From assembly GCA_021772365.1 (NCBI GenBank), contig JAJFMC010000088.1:1-6360 (forward strand): 6,360 bases of DNA. The letters run 5' to 3'. Positions 5,706 through 6,360 of this stretch are shown in pieces (position 1 is the first letter of the stretch; each line of letters starts with the position of its first letter). The DNA comes from Chlamydiota bacterium (GTDB taxonomy: Bacteria > Chlamydiota > Chlamydiia > Chlamydiales > Criblamydiaceae). Both the position numbers and the translations under genes were made by a program. The notes under the pieces were generated by a model that saw nothing but the letters and a program-made list of their open reading frames with translations, ran no database searches and had not been told where the DNA came from.

Positions 5706-6128
5706 TTGAATAAATTCGTAGCTGTTGTCGAGTGTGCGATTGAGTACCAAGGTGAGTTTCTAATTATAGAACGTCCAAAGGGAGGACATGCGGAAGGTTT
5801 GCTTTCGTTTCCCGGAGGAAAAATTGAAATTACTGACGGTGATGATGGGGAAGACGTGTTAGTCCAGGCAGCCCGACGCGAAGTGTATGAGGAAGTGGGT
5901 TTGAAATTGGAGCCCCCCATTCGCTATGTCACAAGCAGTTGTTTTATCGATACCAAAACAGGCGATCATATAGTGGATGTAATTTTTCATTGTAAACTCG
6001 AAACAGCGCCAGGAGAGTTACAAGTTTGTCCAAGAGAAGTGCCGTGCTATTTTTGGCTTACTCGTGAAGATTTATTGCGGGCCCCGAACTCTCCAGATTG
6101 GCTACTTCAGTATTTAGATAAAATCTAA
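5706..6128 (+). CDS. Nudix hydrolase
   Basis: The 140-residue product (from TTG 5706) is a Nudix-fold pyrophosphohydrolase, which cleaves nucleoside diphosphates linked to other groups using Mg2+. FPGGKIE (about 35-41) and RREVYEEVGL (about 57-66) form the Nudix box, with the metal-binding E62 and E63 and the preceding R58-E59 intact. An acidic ITDGDDGED segment between them makes the box about six residues longer than the G-x5-E-x7-RE spacing of MutT, a feature I associate loosely with CoA-type and other divergent Nudix enzymes; the substrate cannot be assigned. The open frame reaches back to GTG 5619 (169 residues), but those residues do not look like Nudix sequence and overlap a hairpin. 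It stands alone, next to relics on its left and a convergent partial gene on its right. Confidence 0.88.
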   Translation: MNKFVAVVECAIEYQGEFLIIERPKGGHAEGLLSFPGGKIEITDGDDGEDVLVQAARREVYEEVGLKLEPPIRYVTSSCFIDTKTGDHIVDVIFHCKLETAPGELQVCPREVPCYFWLTREDLLRAPNSPDWLLQYLDKI

Positions 6129-6187
6129 ACATCCTCGCAGCCAGGTGTCACAAGAAGCTCTACTTACGTGATATTTCACTATTTATG

Positions 6188-6360
6188 TCAAACAGCTTCT
6201 AGAAATCTAGCCGTATAATCATTAAGGTCTTCACCGGCTTTAACGAGAAGGTCCATGATGGCTCTGTCACGTATTAATGCTGCTAGGTTGATTGTAGAGC
6301 GTAGAGCGACAGGCATATGTTCACGAATGTCATCACGAAACAAGACCTCCCATTCATATC
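6188..6360 (-). CDS. Partial hypothetical protein, C-terminus only
   Basis: On the minus strand an open frame enters from the right edge and ends at TGA (6188-6190). The 56 visible residues begin YEWEVLFRDDIREHMP and end AGEDLNDYTARFLEAV, with a Leu/Ala-rich helical middle (ALRSTINLAALIRDRAIMDL). It has a natural amino-acid balance and no internal stop. The 5' end, start and family lie outside the window. I do not recognise it; the helix-rich repeat-like text vaguely recalls ankyrin-type helices but is not enough to call. It is convergent with the Nudix gene, separated by 59 bases that hold an AGAAGCT/AGCTTCT inverted repeat but no clear terminator. Confidence 0.6.
   Translation of the reverse strand, partial: YEWEVLFRDDIREHMPVALRSTINLAALIRDRAIMDLLVKAGEDLNDYTARFLEAV

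Noticed and set aside
5594..5920. Minus-strand 108-codon frame opposite the Nudix gene
   Set aside because: Low-complexity Ser/Pro/Thr-rich text antisense to a clear Nudix box.
6153..6200. AGAAGCT/AGCTTCT inverted repeat with an inner GTGA/TCAC stem, as a terminator
   Set aside because: The loop is over 30 bases, there is no T run after it, and the right half lies inside the convergent gene's coding end.

Overview
The window reads as a piece of a bacterial chromosome at roughly 43% GC, probably from an environmental (Parachlamydia-like) member of the Chlamydiae. That placement is an inference. It rests on the adjacency of hflX and a PhnP-like metallo-hydrolase gene, an arrangement I recall from Chlamydia, and on the heavily decayed relic genes between housekeeping genes. 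No rRNA, tRNA or CRISPR array was seen.

Layout. Bases 1-517 hold no convincing gene. They contain a short GC-rich imperfect tandem repeat and a roughly 260 bp imperfect inverted repeat (141-400). At 518-724 lies the C-terminal remnant of a RibD_C/dihydrofolate-reductase-like protein, on the plus strand, running tail to tail into radC. From 4158 down to 721, four genes lie on the minus strand in the order: membrane-anchored hypothetical protein, PhnP-like hydrolase, HflX GTPase, RadC. The last three are separated by only 10 bases each, and the hflX stop codon overlaps the radC ribosome binding site, so they look like one operon. At about 4159-4252 a short divergent region separates this cluster from a plus-strand FAD-dependent amine/amino-acid oxidase-like gene (4253-5230), whose last codons look frameshifted.

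Between 5242 and 5602 lie two dead fragments: a GxxExxY-family (PD-(D/E)xK-like) protein with a stop codon at the predicted catalytic Glu, and the late part of a group II intron-type reverse transcriptase. A Nudix hydrolase follows (5706-6128), probably starting at TTG. On the minus strand, the last 56 codons of an unrecognised gene run off the right edge (6188-6360).

The functional core is ordinary: ribosome-associated GTPase, RadC, phosphodiesterase-like hydrolase, flavin oxidase and Nudix enzyme. I see no sign of a coherent new defence or mobile system. The most useful oddities are a probable His-to-Gln change at a metal-ligand position in the PhnP-like protein, the frameshift at the end of the flavin oxidase gene, the inverted repeat, and the three gene relics. 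Three genes use non-ATG starts (GTG, GTG, TTG), each preceded by a Shine-Dalgarno-like site about 7 bases upstream.
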